Positions 45,879-56,869 are shown, counted from the stretch's first letter. The stretch: DNA of 64,000 nt from Ignavibacteriota bacterium (GCA_016716225.1 JADJWT010000001.1:2800501-2864500), one strand, 5' to 3'. The notes: a model not told the origin generated them from the sequence alone. Numbers and translations: made by a program.

Positions 45879-47894
45879 ATGAAAAATTTTTTGGTAATAA
45901 TTCTGAATTTACTTTTTACAATTTCAATATTTTCTCAAGAAATAAATTTTTTCGAAAATTTTAACGATGGATCTATTGAAAAATGGACAATTGTTGACGA
46001 TGAACCTTCATTTTCTGGTCCAAGTAATTGGTTTGTTGATGACAAAGTATTAAGACAAACTTCTAATATTTGGGCTTATGCAGCTCCTTTGGAATTTCAT
46101 TATCATTTAGGAACGCACTTATTTATTGGTGATATCAACTGGGCAGACTATTCTTTTAATGTAAATGTTAAAGCCGGAGATGATGATGGAATTGGAATTT
46201 TGTTCAGATATAATGATGAAAAAAATTATTATAGATTTTTACTCATTAAAGATGCCAACAATGGTGGGCCAAAGTGGAAAATACAAAAATTTGTTAATGG
46301 TGAAGTTTTTACGCTTTATGAAGAAGAATTAGAAAATGCAATTCCAAAAAATTGGTTTGCTCTTACAGCAAATGTTAGAAAAGATTCTATTTCAATTTAT
46401 GTAAACTCAAAACTATTTAGAACGGTTCAAGATAGTACGTATTCAAAAGGAAAAATTGGATTAACTTGTTATGCAATGTCCAATGCAAATTTTGACAGTA
46501 TATCGGTAACTTCCAAATTTAAAGTTTATGATGAACCAGAAAATACTGAAATTGTTTCAGATCGAAAACCATTTATTCAATTGACTGATACAAATTCTGT
46601 TGCAATTGCTTGGAATACAAAAAACAAATCAATTGGTAAAGTTGAATTCGGAATTGATTCATTAAATTTAGCATCAATTACTGAAGACACATTAGCTAAT
46701 AGACATTTTGTTTTAATAGAAAATCTTGAAACAAATCAAAAATACTTTTATAAAGTTTATAATAACAACGATTTGTTTACTGAACAAAGTTATTTCAAAA
46801 CTGCAGAAAATTCAGATGAAAATAATATTGATTTTCTTATTTGGGGCGATAGCGGCACCGGAAATGAAGCTCAATACAAAATTGCAGAAAAAATAAATTC
46901 AGAAACTGATTCTGTAGATTTTGGAATTCATGTTGGAGACGTATCACAATCAATTGGTCAAGAGTATGATAATATATTTTTTACACCGTATGCAAAATTT
47001 GTAAGTAGAAAAAATGTTTATACATGTATTGGTAATCATGATACGTATTATGATAATGCCGAAACCTATTTAAATGATTTTTATTACACAAAAGATTTTT
47101 CTGTAACTGAAAGATATTATACTGTTAAAAGAGGTCAAACTTTTTTTCTAATAATTGATTCAAATATAGATTTTTCACCGCAATCAAATCAATATAAATA
47201 TATTGATGCAGTATTCAAATCAGAAGATTATAAAAGTTCGTTATGGAAATTTGTAGTATTTCATCATCCACCTTACTGCGAGTTATGGCCGGAATGGGAT
47301 GGTGATGGAAATGTTAGAAATTATTTACTCCCCTTATTTGAAAAATACAATGTTGATATAGTTTTTAATGGACATACACATGGTTATGAACGTGGTTTGT
47401 TAAACGGTGTTTACTATATAATAACCGGCGGCGGTGGGGGTGGTTTAGATACTTATGCTAGGGATTGGGCACATATTAAAAAGTCAATATCCATTCATCA
47501 TTATTGTAAAGTGAATATAAAAAATAATGTGTTAACATTAACAGCAATAGATACAGATGGAGAAATTATTGATAAAATTCAGATACTAAAAACATTAACT
47601 AATTACAAATCATCACAAAATAATTTACTACAAAGATTTGAACTTCAGCAGAATTATCCGAATCCATTTAATAATTCAACTACAATAGTTTATTCCTTAA
47701 GTGAAAAAAGTAATGTGAAATTAAAAATATTAAATGAAATTGGAGAACAAGTTGAAATGTTGGAATTAGGTGATAAAGATGCGGGTATATATAAAATAAA
47801 TTACACAAATAATAAACTTGTTTCCGGAATTTACTTTGTAAATCTTATTACAGATGTGGGTTTCGAAACTAAAAAAATGATTTTAATAAAATAA
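45879..47894 (+). CDS. secreted metallophosphoesterase with T9SS sorting domain
   Basis: A 671-residue secreted enzyme: signal peptide (MKNFLVIILNLLFTISIFSQ), laminin-G/DUF1080-like beta-sandwich (about 22-205), fibronectin-like N-domain as in purple acid phosphatases (about 217-305), metallophosphoesterase domain (about 310-560) with WGDSGTGNEA, HVGDVSQS, IGNHDTYYD, FHHPPY and FNGHTHGYER, and a C-terminal T9SS domain starting QNYPNPFNNS. The final Lys and Gly-rich strands fit type A sorting domains, so it is exported across the outer membrane. It probably releases phosphate from organic phosphate outside the cell. Confidence 0.92.
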   Translation: MKNFLVIILNLLFTISIFSQEINFFENFNDGSIEKWTIVDDEPSFSGPSNWFVDDKVLRQTSNIWAYAAPLEFHYHLGTHLFIGDINWADYSFNVNVKAGDDDGIGILFRYNDEKNYYRFLLIKDANNGGPKWKIQKFVNGEVFTLYEEELENAIPKNWFALTANVRKDSISIYVNSKLFRTVQDSTYSKGKIGLTCYAMSNANFDSISVTSKFKVYDEPENTEIVSDRKPFIQLTDTNSVAIAWNTKNKSIGKVEFGIDSLNLASITEDTLANRHFVLIENLETNQKYFYKVYNNNDLFTEQSYFKTAENSDENNIDFLIWGDSGTGNEAQYKIAEKINSETDSVDFGIHVGDVSQSIGQEYDNIFFTPYAKFVSRKNVYTCIGNHDTYYDNAETYLNDFYYTKDFSVTERYYTVKRGQTFFLIIDSNIDFSPQSNQYKYIDAVFKSEDYKSSLWKFVVFHHPPYCELWPEWDGDGNVRNYLLPLFEKYNVDIVFNGHTHGYERGLLNGVYYIITGGGGGGLDTYARDWAHIKKSISIHHYCKVNIKNNVLTLTAIDTDGEIIDKIQILKTLTNYKSSQNNLLQRFELQQNYPNPFNNSTTIVYSLSEKSNVKLKILNEIGEQVEMLELGDKDAGIYKINYTNNKLVSGIYFVNLITDVGFETKKMILIK

Positions 47895-47915
47895 GAAATA
47901 ACTAAGAATTCCATG

Positions 47916-47954
47916 TTAACTATTTCTTAATAAAGAAATTAAGATTAGATAACA
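47916..47954 (+). promoter_or_regulatory. PHO-box-like direct repeats upstream of phosphorus operon
   Basis: TTAAC 47916, TTAAT 47927, TTAAG 47939 and ATAAC 47949 are spaced 11, 12 and 10 bases. The next bases, from 47950, share TAACATCAAA and a 24/29 match with 27051-27079. It is 40-80 bases upstream of the first gene of a long operon of receptor, phosphatase and phosphonate genes. Confidence 0.55.
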
Positions 47955-47992
47955 TCAAAATAATAATTCATTAATAATATTTGAATAAAATT

Positions 47993-50911
47993 ATGGTAAA
48001 TAGTTTTGGAGAAAAATTGATTACAAAAAAGAAAATCTATTTTAGCTATAAGATTCTATTGATTCTTTTATTCTTTACAATCAGAATTTACGCTGGAACT
48101 ACGGGAAAAATTGTTGGTAAAGTTTCTGATAAATCAACTGGTGAAATGCTTCCCGGAGTAAACATTATTATAGAAAATACCACACAAGGAACAGCTACAG
48201 ATATGGATGGATATTTTTCTATTATAAATGTAAAACCCGGTAAGTATAACCTAATATTCAAATTTATTGGATATTCTGATTATAGAATTGAAGATGTAAT
48301 GGTTGATGTTGATAGAACAACTCAAGTATCAGTTGAAATGATTTCTTCCTCAATTCAAATAAATGAAGTTGTTGTTAAAGCAGAAAAACCTCCGGTTCAA
48401 AAAGATAGAACTTATAGTTCAGCAGTTGTAAATGCCGATGAAATAAGTACTTTGCCTGTAACAGAAGTTAGCGAAGTTCTAACATTGCAACCCGGAGTAG
48501 TAAAATCCGGCGGCTCATTGCATTTTAGAGGAGGAAGAGAAAGAGAAGTTGCATATATAATTGATGGAATGCCGGTAACAAATTCATTTAGTCAAAGCGG
48601 TGGATCAAATGTTGAAATTGAAAATTCGATGATTTCTCAGCTTGAAGTAATTACTGGAACTTTTAATGCCGAATATGGTTCGGCGCAGTCTGGGATAATT
48701 AATATAGTTACCAAAGATATAGCCAGAAATATTTCTGGTTCTGCGAGCGTATATGCTGGCGATTATCTTAGCAACAAAACAAATACATTTTTAGGTATTG
48801 ATAATTTTAATCCCGCATCAGAAAAAGATTTTCAATTTAATATTAATGTTCCAATTATTAGCGATAAATTAGGAGTTTCATTAGTTGGAAGATATAACAA
48901 CAGTGAAAGTTTATATTGGTATGAGAAAAGATTTAATCCAATAGATGGTTGGAAAATTGCTGCTTATCAAAAATGGTTTCAAGAACAAAAAGCTGATGAA
49001 TATGCCGCAACTCAAGCTATTGCAATACCTGATTCATTAAAAACTGGTGATTTATCTCAAGGACCTTTAGCAACTTATCAAGAAGCGGAACTTCACTTCA
49101 AAATAAATTATCGTCCAATACCTGAAGTTAAATTATCATACCAAGTATTTGGTTCATTTGGTTATCAAGAAGGAAGAGCAGATTTTGCAAGACTTTATTC
49201 TCCCGAAGAAATGGGTGTTACAAATTCATATTCTCATAATCATATTTTTTCATTGCGACATACTCCATCAGAAAAATTCTTTTATAATATTGGATTTTCA
49301 TACCAGTTTAATGATGCGGAATCTTATTATCGAAAAGATAATAAAGTTGCTTCATATCCTGGTGATATTGGAATTCAACCGATAGATGCATCAACAGATG
49401 GATTTTCTCTTGGCACTACAGATGGATTTTATTCAGATGCCTCCGGTAAAAATTATAGATCACAAATAATCTTTAAAGGTGATTTCAACTGGCAAGCTGA
49501 TAAATACAATTTTATTAAAGGTGGTTTTGAATTTAAAAAACATAAAGTTAATACATATAGTTGGGGATATGTGGCAACAAAAGATTGGGAAAACAAAATG
49601 TGGTTAAATTTTGAACCGGATCCAACTTTAACTTTTGAAAATTATTGGCAAATAATGACTGAGTACTGGAAAACTTGGGAAGATATTTATGATACAACTA
49701 AATATAGAAAAGTATATGCTGATGAATATGCTCTTTGGCGTGATTATACAATAGAGCCTTATGAAATGTCTGCTTATCTTCAAGACAAGGTTGAACTTGG
49801 GGAGATTATTCTCAATGCCGGATTAAGATTTGATATGTTTTTACCCAATGAAAAAGTTCCAATCAATTATCGTGTTGAAGCATTAAAATTAGGATCGGAA
49901 ATAAATCTTCAAGATGCAAATAACGTTGTTCAATTAAGTCCACGATTAGGTTTATCATTCCCAATATCAGCAACCGGAGTTTTTCATGCAGCATACGGAC
50001 ATTTTTTCCAGATGCCAAGTTTTCAAAAAATGTATAATGAGCCGCTTTATGTTGTTACGCCAATTCAGTTGAATGACAGACTTTTAGGGAATGCAGATTT
50101 GGAACCAGAAAAAACAATTCAATATGAACTTGGTTTGCAACAACAAATAATTCCCGGATTAACAATTGATGTTTCTGCTTATTACAAAGATATAAGAAAT
50201 TTACTTGGTGTTGAATATTTAACAACTGTGGATAATGTAAGATATAAAAGATTTATAAATAGAGATTATGGAAATAGCAAAGGGATAACAATTGGATTAA
50301 GAAGTTTTGGTAATGATTTATTAAATGCAACTTTAAATTATACTTATTCAACAGCAAATGGAAGTTCTTCAAATCCTGAAGAAGTTGCTGTTATTCAAGC
50401 ATCAACACAAATTGGCGGTGATCCTATTGAGTTTGTAAATAGACAAATTATTCCTTTGGATTGGGATCAGCGACATACATTAAATACCGTTCTCAATTTT
50501 AATTTTCCTGAAATAATAAACCTAAGTATTGTAGGAAATATATGGTCGGGCCAGCCATATAGTCCATCATTTCTTGAAAGATATGATATTCTTGAAGTAG
50601 AATACAAAAACGCTTCTTCCAAACCCGTTAAATGGAATGTTGATTTAAAAGCTAGTAAATCACTAAACTTTTTTGGGCTTAACTATAACTTATATCTGAA
50701 GGTTGATAACTTATTTGATAATCTTAACGAAGAAGTAGTTTATTCAAGTACGGGTAGTGCAAGTGAAAACGCTAGATTACCTGAAAATGAAATACTAGAA
50801 ATTGAAAGATTAAATCAAGCTGGATTATTCACACTTGATGAAATTGATAATGAACCTTCTTGGTATTCAAGCCCTAGAAAAATTCAAATTGGTTTTGAAG
50901 TTTTATTTTAA
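47993..50911 (+). CDS. TonB-dependent receptor
   Basis: A 972-residue receptor: signal-like segment (about 10-36), CarboxypepD-reg-like domain (about 36-125, GEMLPGVNIIIENTTQGTATD), plug with FRGGREREVAYIIDGMPVTN, and a beta barrel ending PRKIQIGFEVLF. ATG 47993 or TTG 47981 are both possible starts; neither has a good ribosome-binding site. It is the first gene of an operon with a 1140-residue surface protein and a PorV-like porin, so it may import or help export a product of the secreted phosphatases. The ligand is unknown. Confidence 0.87.
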   Translation: MVNSFGEKLITKKKIYFSYKILLILLFFTIRIYAGTTGKIVGKVSDKSTGEMLPGVNIIIENTTQGTATDMDGYFSIINVKPGKYNLIFKFIGYSDYRIEDVMVDVDRTTQVSVEMISSSIQINEVVVKAEKPPVQKDRTYSSAVVNADEISTLPVTEVSEVLTLQPGVVKSGGSLHFRGGREREVAYIIDGMPVTNSFSQSGGSNVEIENSMISQLEVITGTFNAEYGSAQSGIINIVTKDIARNISGSASVYAGDYLSNKTNTFLGIDNFNPASEKDFQFNINVPIISDKLGVSLVGRYNNSESLYWYEKRFNPIDGWKIAAYQKWFQEQKADEYAATQAIAIPDSLKTGDLSQGPLATYQEAELHFKINYRPIPEVKLSYQVFGSFGYQEGRADFARLYSPEEMGVTNSYSHNHIFSLRHTPSEKFFYNIGFSYQFNDAESYYRKDNKVASYPGDIGIQPIDASTDGFSLGTTDGFYSDASGKNYRSQIIFKGDFNWQADKYNFIKGGFEFKKHKVNTYSWGYVATKDWENKMWLNFEPDPTLTFENYWQIMTEYWKTWEDIYDTTKYRKVYADEYALWRDYTIEPYEMSAYLQDKVELGEIILNAGLRFDMFLPNEKVPINYRVEALKLGSEINLQDANNVVQLSPRLGLSFPISATGVFHAAYGHFFQMPSFQKMYNEPLYVVTPIQLNDRLLGNADLEPEKTIQYELGLQQQIIPGLTIDVSAYYKDIRNLLGVEYLTTVDNVRYKRFINRDYGNSKGITIGLRSFGNDLLNATLNYTYSTANGSSSNPEEVAVIQASTQIGGDPIEFVNRQIIPLDWDQRHTLNTVLNFNFPEIINLSIVGNIWSGQPYSPSFLERYDILEVEYKNASSKPVKWNVDLKASKSLNFFGLNYNLYLKVDNLFDNLNEEVVYSSTGSASENARLPENEILEIERLNQAGLFTLDEIDNEPSWYSSPRKIQIGFEVLF

Positions 50912-50938
50912 TTGTAAATTCTTGGAGATAACATTTAA

Positions 50939-53900
50939 ATGCTTAAAAACAAAATTTTAATAATTCTTTTACTACTTTTTTCATTCACACTAATAGCACA
51001 AGAAACTGATGAAACAAAGAATGAACCTGTTGATTTGAATAAATTAAATATTTCTGGTTCAAGAGGTTATAAAGGAATATTTAGTAAAAACAGCAATATA
51101 ACCGCCGAAGGTCTTGCTAAAAATTTAAGATTTTCTGTTCATGATGGAAATCTTGTTCATGGTGGTATTATTAACTCTGGACTTTTATCCTATCATTATG
51201 TTTCGGGAAGTCCATCAATATCATGGCCTAAAGGACCGAAATCTGTAAGTTATTTGCACGGTGCAGTTTTTTATGTTGCCTCTGAAGTTATAGATGAAAA
51301 TGGTGATACAATTCATATCGTATCTGATAATTATAGAAGAGGCGGTGAAACAGCATTAGATCAATCACATTTTTATGGCTTTGCTGCACTTCCAAAATTT
51401 TTCAATAGTAACCAGCCAAATGCTCTTAGTTATGATATTGGAGGAATTAGTGAAGATGTTGGCGTTGATACTTTTCCTAATACCGGTGATGAAGGTGAAA
51501 ACGATGGTATATTACAAGTCGAGGAAGACTTCAACGGAAATGGTGTTCTTGATAAAAGTATGGTTAACGAAGTGGGCTGGTTTTCGATAAGTCATAGAAA
51601 AGAAACATGGCCTCAAGATTGGCCGGAAGGCACTTATCCCGGAAATCCTGGTGTTAGAGCCGGAAGATGGAATGGCGAATTTGGCGCATATATTCGTGCT
51701 GATCAAGAATCATATTACGTGACTGATGATAGAGAAAATGACGAATTCAAATATTTCCCATTTGATGATACCGAATCAAGAGGTGCTTGGCCTAATGGTA
51801 AAAGAGGATTAGGCGTGGAGGTTTCAGTTAGAAATTATCAATGGTCTTCAAGACTTGCGGAAGATATTTTAATTTCAATTTATGATATTAAAAACAACGG
51901 TAAAGATTTAAACAAATGTATTGTTGGAATGTATGTAGATCCGGATATCGGCGGTTCTCTTAGTGGCGATGGAGCAGATTTTGATGATAATGATGATATT
52001 ACTTATGCATATAATCGTGTTGGTTTATCAAATGAGGGATTACCAGTCGGATATTTTGGTTTTGCATTTTTAGAAAGCCCTGGTTTACCAAAAGACGGAA
52101 TTGATAATGACACAGATGGTAAAATTGATGAAAGTCAAAATAATGGAATTGATGATGATGGAGATTGGACATCATGGACAGATGAAAATGGCAATGGCAT
52201 TTGGGATAATGAAGATTTGAATAATAATGGATCTTTGGATGTTGGTGAAGACGTTAATAATAATGGAATTCTTGATATTGAATCTCTTGGAGATGACTTG
52301 GGCTCTGATGGATTAGGACCTGATTTTAATGATTATACGGGACCTGATCCAGATGGATCTCAAGCTAATGGAATTCCTAATGTTGGTGAACCAAATTTTG
52401 AGTTTACAGATAATGATGAATCAGACCAAGTTGGATTAACAGCATTTTATTTAAGAGATGTTGATAATACCATGGCAAATGATGAAACTTATTGGAGAAC
52501 TGAAATAACTCCTGGTACTTACGCTATACGTCCGGGTTATCAAAGAGATATTGCATGGAGTTATGGAAGCGGTTATGTAAAATTTGCTGAGGATGAAAAA
52601 AAACATCGCTATGCAATTGCACTGTTATTCGGAAATAATCAAGATGATATTCTCAGAAATAAAAGAACAATGCAGGTAATCTACAATGAAGATTATAATT
52701 TCGCTAAACCACCAAGGTTACCAATCTTAACTGCAACCGGTGGAGATAATAAAGTAATTTTAAGATGGGATGATTCAGCTGAAAGATCAAAAGACCCAAT
52801 TTATGGACAAGACTTTGAAGCATATTATATTTACAAAAGTACTGATCCAAATTTTGATGATATCAAAACAATCACCGATGCATTTGCAAATCCATTATTA
52901 TTTGAACCTATAGCAATATTTGATTTAAAGAACGGATTGAAAGGTGTGCATCCAGTTAGCATTGGTAGTGAAATTAGTCAAGAAAGCGATCTGGGTGTTT
53001 CATATAATTTAGGAACAGATAGCGGGCTTCGGCATTATTTTATTGATACTTCTGTCACTAACGGGCGTACTTATTTCTATGCAGTAGTTTCAGTTGATAG
53101 AGGTTACCACGAATCTTTTTATCCATCTTTAACAGATAAGGAAGGATTGTTAACAATCTCACCGACAGAATGTTCAGCTAATATTCAAACTGATTTACTT
53201 GGAAGAGCAATAGGAACTGACAGAAATACATCTATTGTAATACCGGTTGAAAATCCTTCCGGATGGGAAACTCCAAAACTCAATAATTCAATAATTCATT
53301 CAGAAGGTTATGGAACTGGAAGTATTGAAGTTGATATTTTTGATTCGAAAAGTATTAATGAAAATGTTGAGTACTCTGTAAGATTTAATGACGATAGTGA
53401 ATTTACACAATACGGAAATGCATACTCCGGAGTTACTGATAGAGTTACATTATATAACGAAACTACAAATCAAGCGTTGCTAAGCATTTCTGATCCGGAT
53501 AATAATTCATTAATGAATGAATTTATTTCTGAAGGAATGATTATAAAAGTTTTTAATGATACGACTAAACTTGATACTACTTATTGGCTAAGCGGTAATT
53601 CAACAATTAAAATAAAATCAACAACTGATGAGGATAACGGGATAAAAATTCCACGTGATTATGAAATAAGAGTTTTAGAAATGGGAGCGGATTCCTCAGT
53701 TAATTCAATTCCGGTTTTAACAAATTTTCAAGTTTGGGATGTAACAAATCCGGATAGCACATTCAAAGTAAAATTCAGATACATAAATAGTAATGAACCT
53801 AAAGAATTAGTTGGTGTTTTAAGTAATAGAGATAAAATTCAAATTGTTTCCGATTTTAACAATACAAAAAGGCTATGGATATTAAGTTTTAACCAACCGG

Positions 53901-54361
53901 ATGAATTAGCAGATTCACTTCATATAAATCCTTCACAAGGCGATGTTGCTAAAATTATTACGCGAAAAGCATTTGATAGAAATGACAAATTCACATTTTC
54001 TTTTTTGGGTAATTCGGTTAATGATGAAAAATCTAAAAATGATCTGGATAAAATCTACGTTGTTCCGGATCCATATTTGGTTTCCAGTTCACTTGAAAGA
54101 AAAGTTATAAATGAAGAAGAAGGGCGCGGTGATAGACGTATTGACTTTGTAAATCTTCCAAATGAGTGTACAATAAAAATATTCACAACGGCCGGCAAAT
54201 TTGTTAGAGAACTTAAACACAAAAGTGAAACAAATTTTGCAAGAGAAATTTGGGATTTAAGAACAAAGGATGGTTTGGAAATTGCTCCTGGCATTTATTA
54301 TTACGTAGTTGAAGCTTCTAAAATTGGTAAAAAAATTGGTCGTTTTGCAATCATTAAATAG
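50939..54361 (+). CDS. large surface protein with Ca-binding-like repeats
   Basis: A 1140-residue secreted protein with a signal peptide (MLKNKILIILLLLFSFTLIAQ). About residues 390-490 hold acidic Asn/Asp/Gly repeats (GIDNDTDGKIDES, GIDDDGDWTSWTDENGNGIW, LNNNGSLDVGEDVNNNGILD), like thrombospondin type 3 or dockerin calcium loops. A later fibronectin-like part (about 590-720) and a C-terminus (LKHKSETNFAREIWDLRTKD, then APGIYYYVVEA) resemble T9SS/FlgD-like folds, but no QNYPNPFN motif is present. Probably exposed on the outer membrane with the receptor before it. Function unknown. Confidence 0.85.
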   Translation: MLKNKILIILLLLFSFTLIAQETDETKNEPVDLNKLNISGSRGYKGIFSKNSNITAEGLAKNLRFSVHDGNLVHGGIINSGLLSYHYVSGSPSISWPKGPKSVSYLHGAVFYVASEVIDENGDTIHIVSDNYRRGGETALDQSHFYGFAALPKFFNSNQPNALSYDIGGISEDVGVDTFPNTGDEGENDGILQVEEDFNGNGVLDKSMVNEVGWFSISHRKETWPQDWPEGTYPGNPGVRAGRWNGEFGAYIRADQESYYVTDDRENDEFKYFPFDDTESRGAWPNGKRGLGVEVSVRNYQWSSRLAEDILISIYDIKNNGKDLNKCIVGMYVDPDIGGSLSGDGADFDDNDDITYAYNRVGLSNEGLPVGYFGFAFLESPGLPKDGIDNDTDGKIDESQNNGIDDDGDWTSWTDENGNGIWDNEDLNNNGSLDVGEDVNNNGILDIESLGDDLGSDGLGPDFNDYTGPDPDGSQANGIPNVGEPNFEFTDNDESDQVGLTAFYLRDVDNTMANDETYWRTEITPGTYAIRPGYQRDIAWSYGSGYVKFAEDEKKHRYAIALLFGNNQDDILRNKRTMQVIYNEDYNFAKPPRLPILTATGGDNKVILRWDDSAERSKDPIYGQDFEAYYIYKSTDPNFDDIKTITDAFANPLLFEPIAIFDLKNGLKGVHPVSIGSEISQESDLGVSYNLGTDSGLRHYFIDTSVTNGRTYFYAVVSVDRGYHESFYPSLTDKEGLLTISPTECSANIQTDLLGRAIGTDRNTSIVIPVENPSGWETPKLNNSIIHSEGYGTGSIEVDIFDSKSINENVEYSVRFNDDSEFTQYGNAYSGVTDRVTLYNETTNQALLSISDPDNNSLMNEFISEGMIIKVFNDTTKLDTTYWLSGNSTIKIKSTTDEDNGIKIPRDYEIRVLEMGADSSVNSIPVLTNFQVWDVTNPDSTFKVKFRYINSNEPKELVGVLSNRDKIQIVSDFNNTKRLWILSFNQPDELADSLHINPSQGDVAKIITRKAFDRNDKFTFSFLGNSVNDEKSKNDLDKIYVVPDPYLVSSSLERKVINEEEGRGDRRIDFVNLPNECTIKIFTTAGKFVRELKHKSETNFAREIWDLRTKDGLEIAPGIYYYVVEASKIGKKIGRFAIIK

Positions 54362-54374
54362 TACTGAGAATTTT

Positions 54375-55433
54375 ATGAAAAAGTTTAATTTAATTTTAAC
54401 ATACATGTTGCTAACATTCATTTTTTCTTCCACTTTTTTTGCACAAGATAAAAGTGAACAAAAAACCTTTCAAACCGAAGTTGACGGAATTGGTACAAAT
54501 GCACTTACCTTTTTAGAAATTGGTGTTGGCGCGCGAGCAATGGGGATGGGTGGAGCTTATGCGGCTGTCTCAAATGATGCATCTTCTATTTATTGGAATC
54601 CAGCTGGAATAGTTTGGATTGAAAATATGGAATTTGAAGTAATGCATAATTCTTGGTTTCTCGATGCAAATAATGAATTCTTTGGTGCAGTTTTTCCAAT
54701 TGCTGAACTTAACTCTTCATTAGGAATAAGTTTTACAACACTTGGATTTGGTGACCAACCGGTCCGTACTGTTAATAGACCTGAAGGAACTGGAGAAAGT
54801 TACAGTGCACGAGACTATTCAGCTGGGATAACTTGGGCGACTGCTTTAACAGATAGATTTTCATTTGGGATTTCTTTCAAATATATAAGCTCACAAATTT
54901 GGCATGAAACCGGCACAGCATTCGCAACAGATTTTGGTATTTTCTATAATACAGAACTCGAAGGATTAAGGTTAGGTTTTAGTATGAATAATTTTGGAAC
55001 TGATATTAAATATGAAGGACAAGATATTCACACCACTGTTGATCCGGATATAGAAGTTGAAAACTTTGATAGAGTTCCTTCGGAATATCAAACCGATAGT
55101 TACCCAATTCCGCTTTTATTTAGAGCCGGTATTTCTTATGAAGCAAACTTAGGCGGATTTGGTTCTGCAATTGCGGCAATTGATTTATTGCATCCGAGTA
55201 ATTCACCGGAAGCAATTAATGCCGGTATTGAATATTCGTTTGCGAAAATGTTCTTTTTACGCGGAGGTTATGAAGGTTTATTTGATTCAGAAGCATTTAG
55301 CGGATTAACACTTGGTGCGGGAATAGACTACTACAACAATTCCGCAAACTTTGGAGTAAGATTTGATTACTCTTGGGCTGACTGGGGAATACTTGAAAAT
55401 TCACAAAGATTTTCTGTAGGATTGGTTTTTTAG
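54375..55433 (+). CDS. PorV/PorQ-family outer-membrane protein
   Basis: A 352-residue outer-membrane beta barrel: signal peptide (MKKFNLILTYMLLTFIFSSTFFAQ), then GVGARAMGMGGAYAAVSNDA, the family-typical first strands, with SIYWNPAG, and a C-terminus ending SVGLVF. PorV is the T9SS shuttle/attachment component; PorV-like paralogues also occur with other surface systems. ATG 54375 is chosen because the frame upstream lacks signal features. It begins 14 bases after the large surface protein, in the same operon as T9SS cargo. Confidence 0.88.
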   Translation: MKKFNLILTYMLLTFIFSSTFFAQDKSEQKTFQTEVDGIGTNALTFLEIGVGARAMGMGGAYAAVSNDASSIYWNPAGIVWIENMEFEVMHNSWFLDANNEFFGAVFPIAELNSSLGISFTTLGFGDQPVRTVNRPEGTGESYSARDYSAGITWATALTDRFSFGISFKYISSQIWHETGTAFATDFGIFYNTELEGLRLGFSMNNFGTDIKYEGQDIHTTVDPDIEVENFDRVPSEYQTDSYPIPLLFRAGISYEANLGGFGSAIAAIDLLHPSNSPEAINAGIEYSFAKMFFLRGGYEGLFDSEAFSGLTLGAGIDYYNNSANFGVRFDYSWADWGILENSQRFSVGLVF

Positions 55434-55435
55434 TT

Positions 55436-56869
55436 ATGAAAAAATTTATCAAAATATCATCAATAAAAATATTATTTGGGTTTTTAATTACTTCAGCCAT
55501 AAATGCTAATGATCAAAAATTAATTGATAAAGAAAACCAAATAGTTGCACAAATAGGAGATCAAGTAATTTATGAAAAAGACTTTATTGCAAATTATGAA
55601 TTTGGATTGCCGCAATTAAAAGTTGGCGAAACAACTGATGAAAAAAAACTAACTTATTTAAATTTTTTAGTTAATGAAAAATTATTGTCTCTTGAAGCAA
55701 AAAAATTAGGCTTGTTTAATTCGAAAGATTATCAAAATGAAATGCGAAAAATTAAAAATGATCTTCTTTTACAATACACGATACAAAAAATAATAATGAA
55801 AAAAATTAACCTCACATTTGATGAAATAAAAATGAGGATTAATAAGAATAAAACATCATTTAAAATTACACTATGGCCGGAATTACATAAGGATGATGCT
55901 GATTTTATTAAATATCAAATTGAAAATGAGGGAATTGAAAATACAATAAAGCTCGTTACAAAAGAAAATCCTTTTTTAAATATCAATAAAGAATATTTTG
56001 AAACTGATTATTTACATGAGAACGAAATACCTTCGAAAATATTTGATGCAGTAAAAAAACTGCCAATCGGAAAAGTATCAAATCCAATAGAATATAATGG
56101 AGCATATTATTTAGCTATGGTGAATGATGTTCGTCGCAGTTCAGTTATGAGTAATGAATATAACTCACAATATCCAACTGTAAGGAAACAATTGTTTAAT
56201 GAAAAATTACAAAATGAGATTGCCAATTTTACAGATTCAATAATTTCTCCAAGAAATATTTTATTGAAGAAAAAAGTTTTCAAAAAATTTGCTGATATAA
56301 TTATTGGATGGTATCAAATTGAAAATCCAAAAGTTTCTGTTAGTGAATTCTATTTTGAAAAATTAGTTTTAGATGAAAACAAAATACTATCTAGTGAAAA
56401 TCTTATTGAGTTTATTGATGGAAAATTAAATTCAAATGATATTATTGAATTTTTCAGATTCGATTTACTCAAAAAAGAATATCTAAATAATGAAAATAAG
56501 TATGCACTAATAAATCAAATTCTTTCATTATCTATTAGAGATTATTTTTGGATTCAAAATGCACAAGAAAATGAATATGACAAGACTGAGTGGATGATAA
56601 ATGAAACAAAAAAATGGGATAGTAAATTAGGTTTTAATTTATTTAAAAATTATTTATCGAAAAACACAGACCCCAAAAGCTTAAGAACAAACCTTCTAAA
56701 CTCTTCGGAAGAATTACGGAAAAAATATAATGTTAAAATCTTCGCTGAGGCACTTAAAAATATTGAAATAACAAACTCAGAAAAATCGAAAAATACATTT
56801 ACACCAATTTATTTACTTGGTACAAATCGGCTTGCAGAACCAATAGTCGACGCTATATGGAAAAATTAA
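55436..56869 (+). CDS. periplasmic SurA/PPIase-like protein
   Basis: A 477-residue protein with a signal-like N-terminus (about 1-24), a SurA_N-like helical domain (KLTYLNFLVNEKLLSLEAKK, about 66-85) and a degenerate parvulin-like part (about 200-222, LPIGKVSNPIEYNGAYYLAM). The second half is unassigned. It probably acts as a periplasmic chaperone for outer-membrane or secreted proteins, and fits beside the PorV-like porin. Full PPIase activity is doubtful because the parvulin core is partial. Confidence 0.75.
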   Translation: MKKFIKISSIKILFGFLITSAINANDQKLIDKENQIVAQIGDQVIYEKDFIANYEFGLPQLKVGETTDEKKLTYLNFLVNEKLLSLEAKKLGLFNSKDYQNEMRKIKNDLLLQYTIQKIIMKKINLTFDEIKMRINKNKTSFKITLWPELHKDDADFIKYQIENEGIENTIKLVTKENPFLNINKEYFETDYLHENEIPSKIFDAVKKLPIGKVSNPIEYNGAYYLAMVNDVRRSSVMSNEYNSQYPTVRKQLFNEKLQNEIANFTDSIISPRNILLKKKVFKKFADIIIGWYQIENPKVSVSEFYFEKLVLDENKILSSENLIEFIDGKLNSNDIIEFFRFDLLKKEYLNNENKYALINQILSLSIRDYFWIQNAQENEYDKTEWMINETKKWDSKLGFNLFKNYLSKNTDPKSLRTNLLNSSEELRKKYNVKIFAEALKNIEITNSEKSKNTFTPIYLLGTNRLAEPIVDAIWKN

